A stretch of DNA of 49,812 nucleotides from Acidobacteriaceae bacterium (lineage in GTDB: Bacteria > Acidobacteriota > Terriglobia > Terriglobales > Acidobacteriaceae), in the NCBI GenBank assembly GCA_030039035.1, contig JASHQQ010000393.1, positions 1 to 49,812 of the forward strand, in the 5' to 3' direction. Shown here piece after piece: positions 34,749-43,714 of this stretch. The stretch's first letter is position 1. Every line of letters starts with the position of its first letter. Under the pieces are notes generated by a model, which was not told where the DNA came from, made no database searches, and saw only the letters and a program-made list of their open reading frames with translations. Position numbers and translations under genes: made by a program.

Positions 34749-36278
34749 ATGAACCGGACCCGTTTGAAGATGGCTGCGGCCGCCCTTGCGGCGCTGATGC
34801 CGGCTGCCGGCGTGCTGGCACAACAGGCGACGGATCAGGCGTCGGCACAGATCAATGCACATACCAAGACCAAACAGCACAAGCAGAAAAAGGCGTACGA
34901 CCTGAGCGCCAATCCCCTCGCGAACGTGAAATCCAAGCAGCCCGACAAGGAGCTCTTCGACAAGGCGATGATCGCCATGAAGAAGGGCCGATACGACGTG
35001 GCGCGCCTCGACCTGCAGACCATGCTGAACACCTATCCGGACTCCGAGTACCGGATGCGCGCCAAGCTGGCCGTGGGCGATAGCTGGTTCAAGGAGGGCG
35101 GCTCGGCGGCGCTGACCCAGGCCGAGGCCGAGTACAAGGATTTCATCACCTTCTTCCCCGACGCGCCCGAGGCGGCCGAAGCACAGATGAAGGTGGGCGA
35201 CATCTACTACTCAGAGATGGAGAAGCCGGACCGCGACCCCACCAACGCCGAGCATGCCGAGGACGAATACCGGATCATGATCAACCAGTTTCCGGATTCG
35301 ACGCTGATTCCCCGCGCCAAGCAGAAGCTGCGCGAGGTGCAGGAGGTGCTGGGCGAGCGCGAAACGCAGATCGGCCTGTATTACGAGAGCCGCGACAACT
35401 ATCCGGCCGCGATCGCGCGCCTCGAGACGGTGTCGGATACCTATCCGCTGTACTCGAAGAGCGACCAGGTTCTGCTGGCGATCGGCGACGCGTACGTGGG
35501 CGAAGCGCACAACATTCAGGCCGCGCGCGGACTCCCTGGCGCCGTGAGGGAGCGCCTGGAGGCTGTCTACAGGGATAAGGCGGCCGCCGCGTACGAAAAG
35601 GTCATCATCCGCTATCCCATGGCTCCGCACGTCGAGGACGCCCGCGACCGCCTGGTGGCGATGAACCGTCCGGTCCCCGAGCCGACCGCCGAAGCCGTTG
35701 CCGAGAGCGATGCCGAGGAGCGCAGCCGGCAGCCGATCCGCTTCACCGATCGCACCCTCGACCTGATCAAGCACGGACCGATGGTGGTGGAAGCGGTGCA
35801 CGTCGGCGACCCGAGCCTGACCGATCCCAAGCGCACCATCGCTCCCGATATCAACGCCGACAATCGGACGATTTTCACGACAGCGCTGAACGGCGGCAAG
35901 CCGGCTCCGGCGCTTGCTCCGGCCCAGCCGACCGCCGCCAACGAGCCCCCGCGCAGCGACCAGCCCTCGGCCGCGCCGCTGCAAGGAGGCGCGCCGGGTG
36001 GCGGCACCGGCGTGGGCGTTTCCGTCGTGAGCGCCCCGGCCGTCGATCCCAACGCTCCCGTGAAGGCCGTTGGCCCGGTAAATACCGCGCTGCCCCCGGC
36101 GGAGAATGCGGCCGCGGCTCCGACGCAGGTGAACGACATCAAGTCGACCGGCCCCACGTCCACTCCCGTCCAGGCCGCCAACTCCAAAAAGAAGCAGAAA
36201 GCGCCCAAAGCTACGGACGACGAATCCTCGAGCAAGAAAAAGAAGAAGAAGGGACTGGCGAAGCTGAACCCGTTCTAG
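34749..36278 (+). CDS. bamD: BamD (YfiO)-like tetratricopeptide protein with long C-terminal tail
   Basis: 509 residues; ATG 34749 has GAGG four bases upstream. A signal-type N-terminus (MAAAALAALMPAAGVLAQQ) precedes TPR-like repeats at about 65-330 of BamD type: KELFDKAMIAMKKGRYDVARLDLQ (quoted as DKAMIAMKKGRYDVARLD), LNTYPDSEYRMRAKLAVGDS, FITFFPDAPEAAEAQMKVGD and INQFPDSTLIPRAKQKL. In the family this protein helps the BAM complex insert outer-membrane barrels. Oddities: there is no cysteine anywhere, so it cannot be a lipoprotein, and residues about 370-509 form a Pro/Ala-rich tail ending in Lys-rich blocks. The core is clear; the exact role in BAM is less so. Confidence 0.8.
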   Translation: MNRTRLKMAAAALAALMPAAGVLAQQATDQASAQINAHTKTKQHKQKKAYDLSANPLANVKSKQPDKELFDKAMIAMKKGRYDVARLDLQTMLNTYPDSEYRMRAKLAVGDSWFKEGGSAALTQAEAEYKDFITFFPDAPEAAEAQMKVGDIYYSEMEKPDRDPTNAEHAEDEYRIMINQFPDSTLIPRAKQKLREVQEVLGERETQIGLYYESRDNYPAAIARLETVSDTYPLYSKSDQVLLAIGDAYVGEAHNIQAARGLPGAVRERLEAVYRDKAAAAYEKVIIRYPMAPHVEDARDRLVAMNRPVPEPTAEAVAESDAEERSRQPIRFTDRTLDLIKHGPMVVEAVHVGDPSLTDPKRTIAPDINADNRTIFTTALNGGKPAPALAPAQPTAANEPPRSDQPSAAPLQGGAPGGGTGVGVSVVSAPAVDPNAPVKAVGPVNTALPPAENAAAAPTQVNDIKSTGPTSTPVQAANSKKKQKAPKATDDESSSKKKKKKGLAKLNPF

Positions 36279-36640
36279 CGGGATGAATCGGGGATCCGTC
36301 GGAGGATCACCGCGGAAGAGCGTCCGCAGTCGGGCATGGAGCAGGGTTCCTCCCGAGACCTTGAAAATACAACCGCGGACCCTTCGCCTTCGGCTCAGGA
36401 TGACAGACCTGATCCGATGCGAACCAATGACTCAGGATAGAAGCAACGCGTAACTGAAGTTCGCGGCGAAGCATGCCACTGTCATCCTGAGACGAAGTTC
36501 GGCCCGGTTCCGGGCCAAACGAAGTCGAGGGATCTGCGTTTCAGGTCCTGTTCGCACCCTGTTGTTTCCGTCGAAGAAGTCAATTGGTTCCCGAGAGAAG
36601 TTGGCCCACAACCCACGCTCCGCACTCCGGGAGGGATCCT
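36279..36640. repeat. 362-bp spacer with inverted-repeat element
   Basis: No supported gene. A 13-bp perfect inverted repeat, CTCAGGATGACAG at 36394-36406 and CTGTCATCCTGAG at 36479-36491, is embedded in longer imperfect arms (CCCTTCGCCTTCGG before the left arm, CGAAGTCGAGGGATCTG after the right). Inside the right arm is a 7-bp hairpin GGCCCGG-TT-CCGGGCC at 36501-36516. The words resemble gene-end repeats seen across many acidobacterial genomes. It may serve as a bidirectional terminator for the convergent genes on either side. Confidence 0.65.
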
Positions 36641-39484
36641 TTACTTTTGCGCCGGTTCGTTCGCCCGCATCGCATTCAGCCTGTCGAGAATCGTCTTCAG
36701 CTCGTCGAGCCTCTGGCCGGCCTCGCCCAGTTTGCCCTCCGCCGTGAGCCTCTGGTAGTCGGCAAAAGCTTTCCCTGCCTGAAGAATGAGCGCATTCATG
36801 TCCGCGGGCGGTTGCGCTGCCTGGTCCGGCGCGGTGGTCGCGATACGCGGCGCCTCGGTTGCGCTCAAGGATGACGCCTCTCCGCCGAACAGCGACGCCA
36901 GCGCCGTTTCGAAAGTAGGCCCGTACGCCAGCCGGTCTTGCAAGGCGAGCACCACAAGGCGCAGTTCCGGCATGGGGCTGCGTTCCGCCTGCAGATAAAT
37001 CGGCTCCGCATACAAGAGCGCGCGCCCCGAGGGAATGACGAGCAGGCTCCCTCGCCGCACGTGCGAGCCCTGCTGGTTCCACAGCGTCAGTTGGCCGGAG
37101 AGCTGCGCGTTCTGGTCGATGCGCGCCTCGATCTGCAGCGGCCCGTCGACGAGCCGTGTCTTGGGGAAGTCGTAGACCACGGCGGTCCCGTAATTCGCGC
37201 CGTCGCTGCGCGCGGCGATCCATCCGATCAGGTTGTTGCGGTTGATGGGCGTGAAGGGGAGAATCTCCACAAACTCCACGCCTGATTCGCCGGGCAGCTT
37301 CATCAGCACAAAGTTCGGCTGCAGCTCCTGCGCAGCCTGCTCGCCTTCTCCGGTCAGCCCGACTTCGGTGGCCACGGTCCACTGGTCCTCGCGATTGTAG
37401 AAAACCTCGGGGTCGGTCATGTGATACAGGCCGTAGACCTCGGCCTGCATCTTCAGGAGCGCCTCGGGATAGCGGACATGCCTGCGCAGGCCGGCGGGCA
37501 TCGCCGAGGCATCCTGGAAAAGCCCGGGAAAGACTCTGCGCCAGGCGGCGAGGATAGGGTCGGCCGGATCGAAGACATAAAAGGTGACGGTTCCGTTGTA
37601 GGCGTCGATCACCGCCTTTACGCTGTTGCGCATGTAATTGAGCTGCTGGTCGCCGAGGACATAATGCGTGGAGTCGGGATAGTTGTCCGAAGCCGTGAAC
37701 GCATCGATGATCCAGGAAAGCCGGCCATCGTCATCGAGCACGATGTAGGGGTCCTGCTCGAAGACGAGAAACGGCGCCAGCGCCGCAACGCGATCGCGGA
37801 TGTTGCGCCGCATCAGCAGCCGGCTCTGCGGCGTCACATCGTCGCTGAAGGGCAGCTTGCCGAGGTCGCCGCGATCGAAGGCCAGCAGCACGCGGCGCGG
37901 AAGACCGCCAATCTGGATGCCGCCCGTGCCTTCATACGAGGTGAGATTGTTGGCCTGGCCTTGCGGGTAGTTGAATTCCTGCTGGCGCGTCTTTACGTAG
38001 ACGTCGGTGCTGGTCAGCTCGCCGAAGTAGATCTCCGGCCGCGTTACCTGCAATGAGGGCACGGTGCTTTGCACCGGCATGTTGCTCAGGATCAGCGCGG
38101 GCAGGCCTTCCGGCGTGAAGCCGTTCACCGGATTCATGGTGATGCCGTAACCGTGCGTGTAGATCAGCTTGTCGTTGATCCAGTTGCGGCTGCTCTCGGG
38201 CAGCTTGTCCACATTCAGTTCGCGCGCCGCCAGCATCACCTCGTGCAGCGACCCGTCAAAGGTGTAGCGGTCGATGTCGATGTCGGGAAAATCGTAATAG
38301 GTGCGAATCTCCTGGATCTGGCGCAGCGTGTCGCGCAGGGCCTGCCAGTCCCACAGGCGGATGTTCTGGAGCGTGGCCTGGTTCCGCGCCGGCTCGGCGG
38401 CGCCGGGCGTGGTCTCGGCGGGAAACTCCTGCTGCACAAAGCGGTCCAGGCCGTAGGCCTGGCGCGTCATCTCGATGTTGTGCACGATGAACGGTCGCTC
38501 GCGCACCAGTTGATTGGGCTTGACGACAAAATTGGTTACATACCATCCCACAATGCCGACAACCGGGAAACAAACCACCACCGGAACGACCGAAGCCAGC
38601 AGCCAGGAGCCGCGCGGCGCTCGCCGGGCGTTGCCCAATGCGAGGAATGCTCCAAGCAGCAGCGCCCAGCAAGTGATGAGCTTGCCGGTGATATACACGT
38701 GCGCGTCGGCGTAGGTAACTCCGTCGAAGATCGTATGATGCTCGAGCAACAGATCGAATCGGCTGAGGTAAACGCGCAGGGCGATGGCAAGCAGCAGGAA
38801 TTCCACCGCGAACGAGATGCCGCGCCAGGGAAGCGGCTCATGGACGCCCAGGGTTTCGCCGCCAAACGCCCGCGTGCCTCCGCTGATCAGGATGAAGAAA
38901 AGGGCAACGCCGCAAATCAGGACGGCCATGGTAAGCAGCCAGCCGGCGATGGAATGCCATGCCGGCAAAACGAAGAGATAGAAATTCACGGGCCGCGAGA
39001 AGATCGGATCCACGATGCCGGCGTTCCGGGGCGCGTATCGGAAAAGCGCCCAGGAGGGCCAGTCCGAAGCCATGGCGGCGCCAGTAGCGACAGCGATCAG
39101 CAGCGAGCCGGCGAAGGAGACAAGACGAAGCACCGGCTTGACCGAGAGCGTGATCGGCCGCCCACCGAAAAACAGCGTGTGATCGCGCGGCAGATCGTCG
39201 CGATGGGCCCGGTTCAGCAGAAGATACGCCCCATAAAGGATGACAAACGTGGCCGCCGCAAAGATGGCGAAGACGCTCCACTCCAGGCCCAGCGTCTTCC
39301 AGAACACCCCACCGTAGCCCATCGAACGAAACCAGAGCAGATCGACCCAGTAGGAGATCGCGGTCCGCGAGCCGAAAAAAACGAAAAGAACAACGATGAC
39401 GATCAGCGTGATGACGATGCGGCGCCGCCGCGGATGCCTGTGGATGGGCCAATCGATCTGTTCGTGGGTGTGTGCGTCGCGCAT
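36641..39484 (-). CDS. UPF0182 family large membrane protein
   Basis: 947 residues from ATG 39484, chosen because conserved sequence begins in the short cytoplasmic N-terminus and AAAGG lies just upstream; a start at 39571 is possible. About seven hydrophobic helices occupy residues 20-310 (IVITLIVIVVLFVFFGSR, SVFAIFAAATFVILYGAYLL and others). A large soluble domain follows with family phrases NIRLWDWQALRDTLRQIQ, YTHGYGITMNPVNGFTPEGLP, SRLLMRRNIRDRVAALAPFL and FLLPGESG-like LMKLPGESGVEFVEILPFTP (last cited in part). The family (COG1615) is widespread but of unknown function. The C-terminal 60 residues are a helical tail. Confidence 0.9.
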   Translation of the reverse strand: MRDAHTHEQIDWPIHRHPRRRRIVITLIVIVVLFVFFGSRTAISYWVDLLWFRSMGYGGVFWKTLGLEWSVFAIFAAATFVILYGAYLLLNRAHRDDLPRDHTLFFGGRPITLSVKPVLRLVSFAGSLLIAVATGAAMASDWPSWALFRYAPRNAGIVDPIFSRPVNFYLFVLPAWHSIAGWLLTMAVLICGVALFFILISGGTRAFGGETLGVHEPLPWRGISFAVEFLLLAIALRVYLSRFDLLLEHHTIFDGVTYADAHVYITGKLITCWALLLGAFLALGNARRAPRGSWLLASVVPVVVCFPVVGIVGWYVTNFVVKPNQLVRERPFIVHNIEMTRQAYGLDRFVQQEFPAETTPGAAEPARNQATLQNIRLWDWQALRDTLRQIQEIRTYYDFPDIDIDRYTFDGSLHEVMLAARELNVDKLPESSRNWINDKLIYTHGYGITMNPVNGFTPEGLPALILSNMPVQSTVPSLQVTRPEIYFGELTSTDVYVKTRQQEFNYPQGQANNLTSYEGTGGIQIGGLPRRVLLAFDRGDLGKLPFSDDVTPQSRLLMRRNIRDRVAALAPFLVFEQDPYIVLDDDGRLSWIIDAFTASDNYPDSTHYVLGDQQLNYMRNSVKAVIDAYNGTVTFYVFDPADPILAAWRRVFPGLFQDASAMPAGLRRHVRYPEALLKMQAEVYGLYHMTDPEVFYNREDQWTVATEVGLTGEGEQAAQELQPNFVLMKLPGESGVEFVEILPFTPINRNNLIGWIAARSDGANYGTAVVYDFPKTRLVDGPLQIEARIDQNAQLSGQLTLWNQQGSHVRRGSLLVIPSGRALLYAEPIYLQAERSPMPELRLVVLALQDRLAYGPTFETALASLFGGEASSLSATEAPRIATTAPDQAAQPPADMNALILQAGKAFADYQRLTAEGKLGEAGQRLDELKTILDRLNAMRANEPAQK

Positions 39485-39920
39485 AACCACCTTTCGCACG
39501 GTATCCGGAAGGAGTTCGCGGGAAGTCCCCGCAAACCACGTCTCCGGACGCCGAGAACTCAACCCATCCACTTTATTCCTTCCGGCCCGGTTGTCGATGT
39601 GAGCTCCCGACCCGGCAGCGGATCGGTCAGAAGGGCGCGGGCTTCACAGGCGGAAGATCAAGCCCGCCTTGCGCTCCGTTTTGAAAGGGCACGGCTCCAG
39701 CCGCGCCGAATGAGACCTTTCATTTTCATCTTCCTTGCGGTCTATCGATTCCCCAGCGCAAAGATCAAAAGCGGAGAGCTCATTCCAGAACGGGAGGCGG
39801 CCATGGCACTCGCGGCCTTTTTTCACCTCGCTTTGCCGTGACGCAGGACACCGGGATTTAGGTTGGACAAAGCGTAGGGTGAGGAAGGCTGTCCCGCGGC
39901 AGCCCGAGGTGAGGTGCCTG
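39485..39920. repeat. 436-bp divergent spacer with dispersed palindromic repeat (copy 2)
   Basis: No supported gene. At 39687-39709 is the palindrome GGGCACGGCT-CC-AGCCGCGCCG (one mismatch), followed by an ATTTTCATCTTCC stretch. Both parts resemble the copy at 33663-33715. The remainder is the leader of the glycogen phosphorylase gene and the upstream region of the UPF0182 gene. A frame open from 39735 joins glgP but lacks family similarity before 39921. Confidence 0.6.
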
Positions 39921-42416
39921 ATGCGCGATTTGCCGGCTTCCATCGGCCCGCTGGTGGAATCGCCCAGGGACCGCAAGACCGGAATGAGCGCCGGGGCGCT
40001 GGCGCAATCGTTCCAGGAGAACCTCTTCTTTGTGCAAGGCCGCTCGCTGGAGCGCGCCACGGTCAACGATCTCTACATGGCTCTCGCGCACACTGTCCGC
40101 GATCGCCTCGTCGAACGCTGGATTTCGACGGTGAAGAACTACCAGGCGCAGGATGTGCGCGTGGTCTGCTATCTCTCGGCCGAATTCCTCACCGGGCCGC
40201 ACCTTGCCAACAACCTCATCAACCTGGGCATCTACGACGAGACCGAGCAGGCCATGCGCCAGCTTGGCCTCGACCTCAATGTCCTCATCGAGCAGGAAGA
40301 GGAACCGGGCCTGGGCAATGGCGGGCTGGGCCGCCTCGCCTCTTGTTTCATGGATTCGCTGGCCACGCTCGACATTCCCGCCATCGGCTACGGAATCCGC
40401 TACGAGTACGGCATCTTCGACCAGCAGATTCGCGACGGCTGGCAGGTTGAAACCACCGACAAATGGCTGCGCCTGGGCAATCCCTGGGCGCTGGAGCGGC
40501 CCGAAGACGCCTTCGAAGTGAAGTTCGGCGGTCGCACGGAGTCGCATGTCGATGCAGCCGGCAAGCTGCATGTGACATGGATTCCGCAGCGCGTGGTGCG
40601 CGGCATTCCGCACGATACGCCCATCCTTGGCTATCGCACCAACACAGCCAACACCATGCGTCTGTGGGCGGCTCAGGCGGTCGAGAGTTTCGACTTCGGC
40701 ATCTTCAATACCGGCGATTTCTTCGGCGCCGTGGCCGACAAGGTCTCGTCGGAAAACATCTCCAAGATTCTCTATCCCAACGACGGGCCCATGCAGGGCA
40801 AGCAACTGCGCCTGGAGCAACAGTTCTTCTTCGTCTCCTGCAGCCTGCAGCACATTCTCAAGATCCAACTCGCACAGCATCGCACGCTGGCCGAGTTGCA
40901 CCGCAAGTTTGCCATCCAGATGAACGACACGCACCCGGCCATCGCCGTTGCCGAGCTGATGCGCCTGCTGGTCGACGAGCACGGGATGGAGTGGGACGCA
41001 GCGTGGCATGTGACGCAGCACACGCTCTCCTACACCAACCACACGCTCATGCCCGAGGCGCTGGAGCAGTGGCCGCGCGGCTTGTTCGGCTCGCTGCTGC
41101 CGCGGCACCTCGAGATCGTCGACGAGATCAATCGCCGCCACATGATCGACGTGCGCAAGAAGTTCCCCGGCGACGAGGCGCGCGCCGAACGGCTTTCGCT
41201 GATCGGCGGACAAAGCGAAAGCTATGTGCGCATGGCGCATCTGGCCGCGCTGGGCAGTCACGCCATCAACGGCGTGGCCGAGCTGCACACCGGGTTGCTG
41301 AAGACCCACGTGCTGCGCGACTTCTACGCATTGACTCCGGAGAAATTCTCCAACAAGACCAATGGCGTCACGCCGCGGCGCTGGATGGTGCTGGGCAATC
41401 CGGGCCTTGCCGGGCTGTTGACCTCGCGCATCGGCGACGGCTGGATCAGCGATCTCGAAAAACTGCGCCGGCTGGAGCCGCTGGCCGGCGACGCGGAGTT
41501 CGCCGGGGAGTGGCGCCGCGTCAAGCAGGACAACAAGATTCGCCTCGCCGGCTACATCCGGCAGCGGCTGGCCATGACAGTCGATCCCGACTCGATCTTC
41601 GACGTGCTGGTCAAGCGCCTGCACGAGTACAAGCGGCAGCACTTGCAGGTTCTGCATATTCTTACGCTCTACAAGCGCATCCAGCGCGCCCCGGACGCGG
41701 AGGTGGTCCCGCGCACGTTTCTTTTCGGCGGCAAGGCCGCGCCCGGCTACCGCATGGCCAAGCTCATCATCAAGCTGATTCATTCCGTGGGCGAAGCCAT
41801 CAACGCCGATCCCGTGGTGCGGGGACGTCTCCGGGTCGTCTTTCTGCCCGACTACAACGTGAAGCTGGGCCAGCGGGTCTATCCTGCGGCCGATCTGAGC
41901 GAGCAGATCTCCCTGGCCGGCAAGGAGGCTTCGGGTACCGGCAACATGAAGTTCGCGATGAACGGCGCCATTACCATCGGCACCCTGGACGGCGCCAATA
42001 TCGAGATCCGCGAGGAGGTGGGCGCGGAGAACTTCTTCCTCTTCGGCCTCACGGCCGCCGAGGTCGAGCAGCGCAAGCGCCAGGGCTACAACCTTCGGGG
42101 CATCTACGAATCGAATCCCGACCTCAAGGAGGCTCTCGACTCCCTGTCGAGCGGCGAGTTCTCGCGCGGGGATCGGGGATTGTTCCAGCCGCTGGTCGAT
42201 TCGCTGCTGAACGGCGACGAGTTCATGCTGCTGGCCGATTATCAGTCCTATATCGATTGCCAGGACCGGGTGAGCGAGGCGTACAGGGATCGCGACACCT
42301 GGACGCGCAAGTCGATCCTGAATGTCGCGCGGATGGGCCGGTTCTCCTCCGATCGCGCCATTCGCGACTACTGCGCCGACATCTGGAAGACCTGGCCGGT
42401 CAAAATCCAGCTCTGA
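39921..42416 (+). CDS. glgP: Glycogen/maltodextrin phosphorylase
   Basis: 831 residues from ATG 39921, with GAGGTG close upstream; this matches the 800-830 typical of the GT35 family. Diagnostic stretches: QGRSLERATVNDLYMALAHT, YLSAEFLTGPHLANNLINLG, EEEPGLGNGGLGRLASCFMD (each within family consensus), VKRLHEYKRQHLQVLH, and the pyridoxal-phosphate motif KEASGTGNMKFAMNGA with the PLP lysine at residue 677. It releases glucose 1-phosphate from alpha-1,4-glucans using inorganic phosphate. The N-terminus begins soon before the catalytic region and lacks the long regulatory extension of animal enzymes. A GGDEF gene follows after 94 bp. Confidence 0.96.
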   Translation: MRDLPASIGPLVESPRDRKTGMSAGALAQSFQENLFFVQGRSLERATVNDLYMALAHTVRDRLVERWISTVKNYQAQDVRVVCYLSAEFLTGPHLANNLINLGIYDETEQAMRQLGLDLNVLIEQEEEPGLGNGGLGRLASCFMDSLATLDIPAIGYGIRYEYGIFDQQIRDGWQVETTDKWLRLGNPWALERPEDAFEVKFGGRTESHVDAAGKLHVTWIPQRVVRGIPHDTPILGYRTNTANTMRLWAAQAVESFDFGIFNTGDFFGAVADKVSSENISKILYPNDGPMQGKQLRLEQQFFFVSCSLQHILKIQLAQHRTLAELHRKFAIQMNDTHPAIAVAELMRLLVDEHGMEWDAAWHVTQHTLSYTNHTLMPEALEQWPRGLFGSLLPRHLEIVDEINRRHMIDVRKKFPGDEARAERLSLIGGQSESYVRMAHLAALGSHAINGVAELHTGLLKTHVLRDFYALTPEKFSNKTNGVTPRRWMVLGNPGLAGLLTSRIGDGWISDLEKLRRLEPLAGDAEFAGEWRRVKQDNKIRLAGYIRQRLAMTVDPDSIFDVLVKRLHEYKRQHLQVLHILTLYKRIQRAPDAEVVPRTFLFGGKAAPGYRMAKLIIKLIHSVGEAINADPVVRGRLRVVFLPDYNVKLGQRVYPAADLSEQISLAGKEASGTGNMKFAMNGAITIGTLDGANIEIREEVGAENFFLFGLTAAEVEQRKRQGYNLRGIYESNPDLKEALDSLSSGEFSRGDRGLFQPLVDSLLNGDEFMLLADYQSYIDCQDRVSEAYRDRDTWTRKSILNVARMGRFSSDRAIRDYCADIWKTWPVKIQL

Positions 42417-42510
42417 ATCCCAAACGGGCTAAAATTTGCCCGAAGTTTGCCGATAAAGCCTTTTGATCTCCCCTCCGGGGGATCTGCGCCCACGGGCCCG
42501 CGAGAGGCAG

Positions 42511-43566
42511 ATGATATCGCTAAAGAAGTATCTCGAAGCGTCGCCGGGAGAATCCATCCGCCACGAAAACGCAGACGCGAAGGAACTGCTTCCCGTCGCC
42601 ATCGCGGCTTATTGCTCTTCGCTGCGCGAGATGGGCAGCGCCAGCGCGGATGCCTGCCCCACGCTCGGCGAAGAGCTGAAGCGAAGCCTGGCCAGGATCG
42701 ACGATCGGATCGCGGCCGCGGCCAGCCGCGAGGAACTGGAGGCCGCGGAACGCGAAGTGCAGGAGGACCTGAAGGACTGGGGCCGGCGCACCGCGCATCA
42801 TTACCGGCAGAAGGCCGACGAAGTGAAGGAGATCCTTCTCGTGATGGCGCGCGCCGCCGAGGGAGTGGGCGAGCGGGACCAGCGCTGCGCCTGCCAGATC
42901 ACCGAGGTTACGGGACGGCTGGAGAAGATTGCCACGCTCGAGGATCTGTCGCAGATTCGCACATCGCTCAAGAAAAGCGCGACCGAGTTGAAGACTTCGA
43001 TCGAGCGCATGACCGCGGAAGGCAACGCGGCGATCGAGAATCTGAAAACCGAAGTCACCCGTTACCAGACGCGTCTGGAGGAAGCCGAGCGCGTCGCGTC
43101 CTCCGATGCGTTGACGGGTTTGCGCAACCGGCTCTGGGTGGAGAACTACATCGAGCGGAAAATCGGCTCGGCGGGCCCGTTCTGCATCGTGATGATCGAC
43201 ATCGACGAATTCAAACAGGTGAACGACGAGCACGGGCACCCGGCGGGCGACGAGCTGCTGCAGCAATTCGCGGCCGAGCTGCAGTCGGCGTGCCGGCCCA
43301 AGGGCATCGTTGCGCGCTGGGGCGGTGACGAGTTCATCGTCCTGTTCGACTGCCGGTTCGATGAGGCGCAAACGCAGATCCGGCGCCTGAAGGACTGGGT
43401 CTGCGGCAGCTATACCGTCCATGGACGGTCCGGGCCCGAGAAGCTGAAGGTCGATGCCTCCTTCGGGCTGGCCGAGCGCCAGGCCGGCGAAAAGGCAAAG
43501 CATCTGCTTGCCCGGGCGGACGCCGAAATGTACGCCCAAAAGGCAGAGTCCCGCTCCAGGCGCTGA
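42511..43566 (+). CDS. GGDEF-domain diguanylate cyclase
   Basis: 351 residues from ATG 42511 (AGAGG three bases upstream). The N-terminal 190 residues are helical, soluble and without membrane segments, probably a coiled-coil sensory or dimerisation region (LKTSIERMTAEGNAAIENLK). The GGDEF domain spans about 195-350: DALTGLRNRLWVENYI, metal-binding IDIDEFKQVNDEHGH, and an intact active-site GGDEF at 271-275. The position of the product-inhibition I-site (RxxD, five residues before GGDEF) reads RPKG, so feedback inhibition by c-di-GMP is probably lost. It should make cyclic di-GMP in the cytoplasm. Its placement after glgP suggests, but does not prove, a link with carbon storage. Confidence 0.9.
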   Translation: MISLKKYLEASPGESIRHENADAKELLPVAIAAYCSSLREMGSASADACPTLGEELKRSLARIDDRIAAAASREELEAAEREVQEDLKDWGRRTAHHYRQKADEVKEILLVMARAAEGVGERDQRCACQITEVTGRLEKIATLEDLSQIRTSLKKSATELKTSIERMTAEGNAAIENLKTEVTRYQTRLEEAERVASSDALTGLRNRLWVENYIERKIGSAGPFCIVMIDIDEFKQVNDEHGHPAGDELLQQFAAELQSACRPKGIVARWGGDEFIVLFDCRFDEAQTQIRRLKDWVCGSYTVHGRSGPEKLKVDASFGLAERQAGEKAKHLLARADAEMYAQKAESRSRR

Positions 43567-43625
43567 ATCCGGCCGCGCCAGAACCGTATTCCATCAACGT
43601 GCGCAACCGCCAGAAGTGCTCCGCC

Positions 43626-43665
43626 CGAAGGGCACGGGCCCTCAGCCCTTATGCCTTTGCCGAAA
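43626..43665. repeat. Possible diverged third copy of the dispersed palindrome
   Basis: AAGGGCAC, then GGGCCCTCAGCCC, and then TTTGCCGAAAA repeat the order of words in the copies at 33663 and 39687, but the stem is degraded. It lies in the 148-bp gap between the convergent GGDEF gene and the exported hypothetical. Confidence 0.35.
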
Positions 43666-43714
43666 ACTGATTCCGGGGCTTCAGGGGATGCCGAAGAACT
43701 CCGGAAAGCCGGGC

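Noticed and set aside
36432..37382. 316-codon leftward frame overlapping the end of UPF0182
   Set aside because: Different frame from the conserved protein and Arg/Ala-rich; overlaps the repeat element.
38069..39841. Long open frame (about 590 codons) antisense to UPF0182
   Set aside because: Composition is non-protein-like (His/Gln/Arg/Glu runs) and it mirrors a conserved membrane protein.
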